Assembly: GCA_017474515.1 (NCBI GenBank)
Contig: JAFVHN010000072.1
Coordinates: 1 to 39,896 of the forward strand
DNA: 39,896 nt
Origin: Prevotella sp.
GTDB lineage: Bacteria > Bacteroidota > Bacteroidia > Bacteroidales > Bacteroidaceae
Direction of reading: 5' to 3'
Under the pieces are notes generated by a model. That model was not told where the DNA came from. It saw only the letters and a list, made by a program, of their open reading frames with translations, and ran no database searches. Below, piece after piece: positions 39,780 to 39,896 of this stretch (positions within the stretch are counted from its first letter, which is position 1; the number at the start of each line of letters is the position of its first letter). Made by a program: the position numbers and the translations under genes.

Positions 39780-39896
39780 GTTCAGGAGTTACAGGAGTTC
39801 AGGAGTTCAGACAATACTTCCAACCTCTGCAAACTGACGAATAGGGAGCCTTCAGGACTAATGTCTGAACTCCTGTAACTCCCGAACTCCTGTAAC
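39780..39896. repeat. Family C palindromic element, copy C2 (runs to window end)
   Basis: The left end has three 8-bp units (TTCAGGAG, TTACAGGAG, TTCAGGAG) and the right end their reverse complement (GAACTCCTGTAACTCCCGAA). The core, GTTCAGACAATACTTCCAAC and CCTTCAGGACTAATGTCTG, matches the reverse complement of copy C1, which shows it is a dispersed family and not a chance palindrome. Confidence 0.8.

Overview
This window is chromosomal DNA of a member of the Bacteroidales, most likely a Prevotellaceae-type organism. Three things point there. Nearly every transcription unit that shows a promoter carries the Bacteroidetes -7 box TAnnTTTGC, several with a TTTG box 19-20 bases upstream. The gene families are typical of that group: S46 dipeptidyl-peptidase, hybrid two-component protein, DUF2851, DUF4254, DUF4294, type II pantothenate kinase, and a secreted protein with a Prevotella-like C-terminal tail. 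Coding DNA is GC-rich, while the intergenic DNA is AT-rich and full of palindromic repeats. No rRNA, tRNA, CRISPR, transposase or phage gene was seen. The species cannot be named from the sequence alone.

Layout. 1-360: C-terminus of an unrecognised gene. 760-4749 (minus): DUF2851 gene, YbgC-like thioesterase, dprA and dusB, tightly packed. 5283-6593 (minus): a queuosine-precursor transporter and a PaaI-type thioesterase. 7055-8707: an exported S41 protease. 9041-13248 (minus): type II pantothenate kinase followed by a large hybrid sensor/regulator that lacks its ATPase domain. 13433-17206 (plus): an SGNH hydrolase, a DPP7-type S46 peptidase and a DUF4294 protein. 17690-21051 (minus): an Lrp/AsnC regulator, a C26-M19 fusion hydrolase and a lipoprotein glutaminyl cyclase. 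21199-23746 (minus): three tandem FKBP prolyl isomerases predicted for cytosol, lipoprotein and periplasm. 24234-25906 (plus): a sirtuin and a YitT-type membrane protein. 25890-30599 (minus): acpP, fabF, rnc, an epimerase and a PAP2 membrane phosphatase. 31538-34823 (plus): a secreted repeat-like protein and cysS. 34960-36844 (minus): DUF4254, GT9 glycosyltransferase and rubredoxin. 37016-39124: an esterase-like protein, two very small proteins and an RDD membrane protein.

Functional themes. Much of the window concerns envelope and peptide handling: S41 protease, DPP7, glutaminyl cyclase, the C26-M19 hydrolase and the exported FKBPs. A second theme is lipid and envelope synthesis: acpP-fabF-rnc, pantothenate kinase, PAP2, GT9 and the thioesterases. 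The Lrp, fusion hydrolase and cyclase genes form one likely operon, whose promoter overlaps a large perfect palindrome.

The most unusual material lies between genes. Six copies of a 200-204 bp element (family A) have near-identical 17-18 bp direct repeats at both ends. They contain an 85-bp hairpin whose arms change in a compensating way between copies. Three further repeat families occur: tandem CCACGGAC hairpins, GGAGTTCA palindromes and 9-bp CTAG arrays. Together these fill almost every gene-free stretch longer than 300 bases. The strongest protein-level oddities are the two-component pseudokinase and the C26-M19 fusion with both active sites intact.
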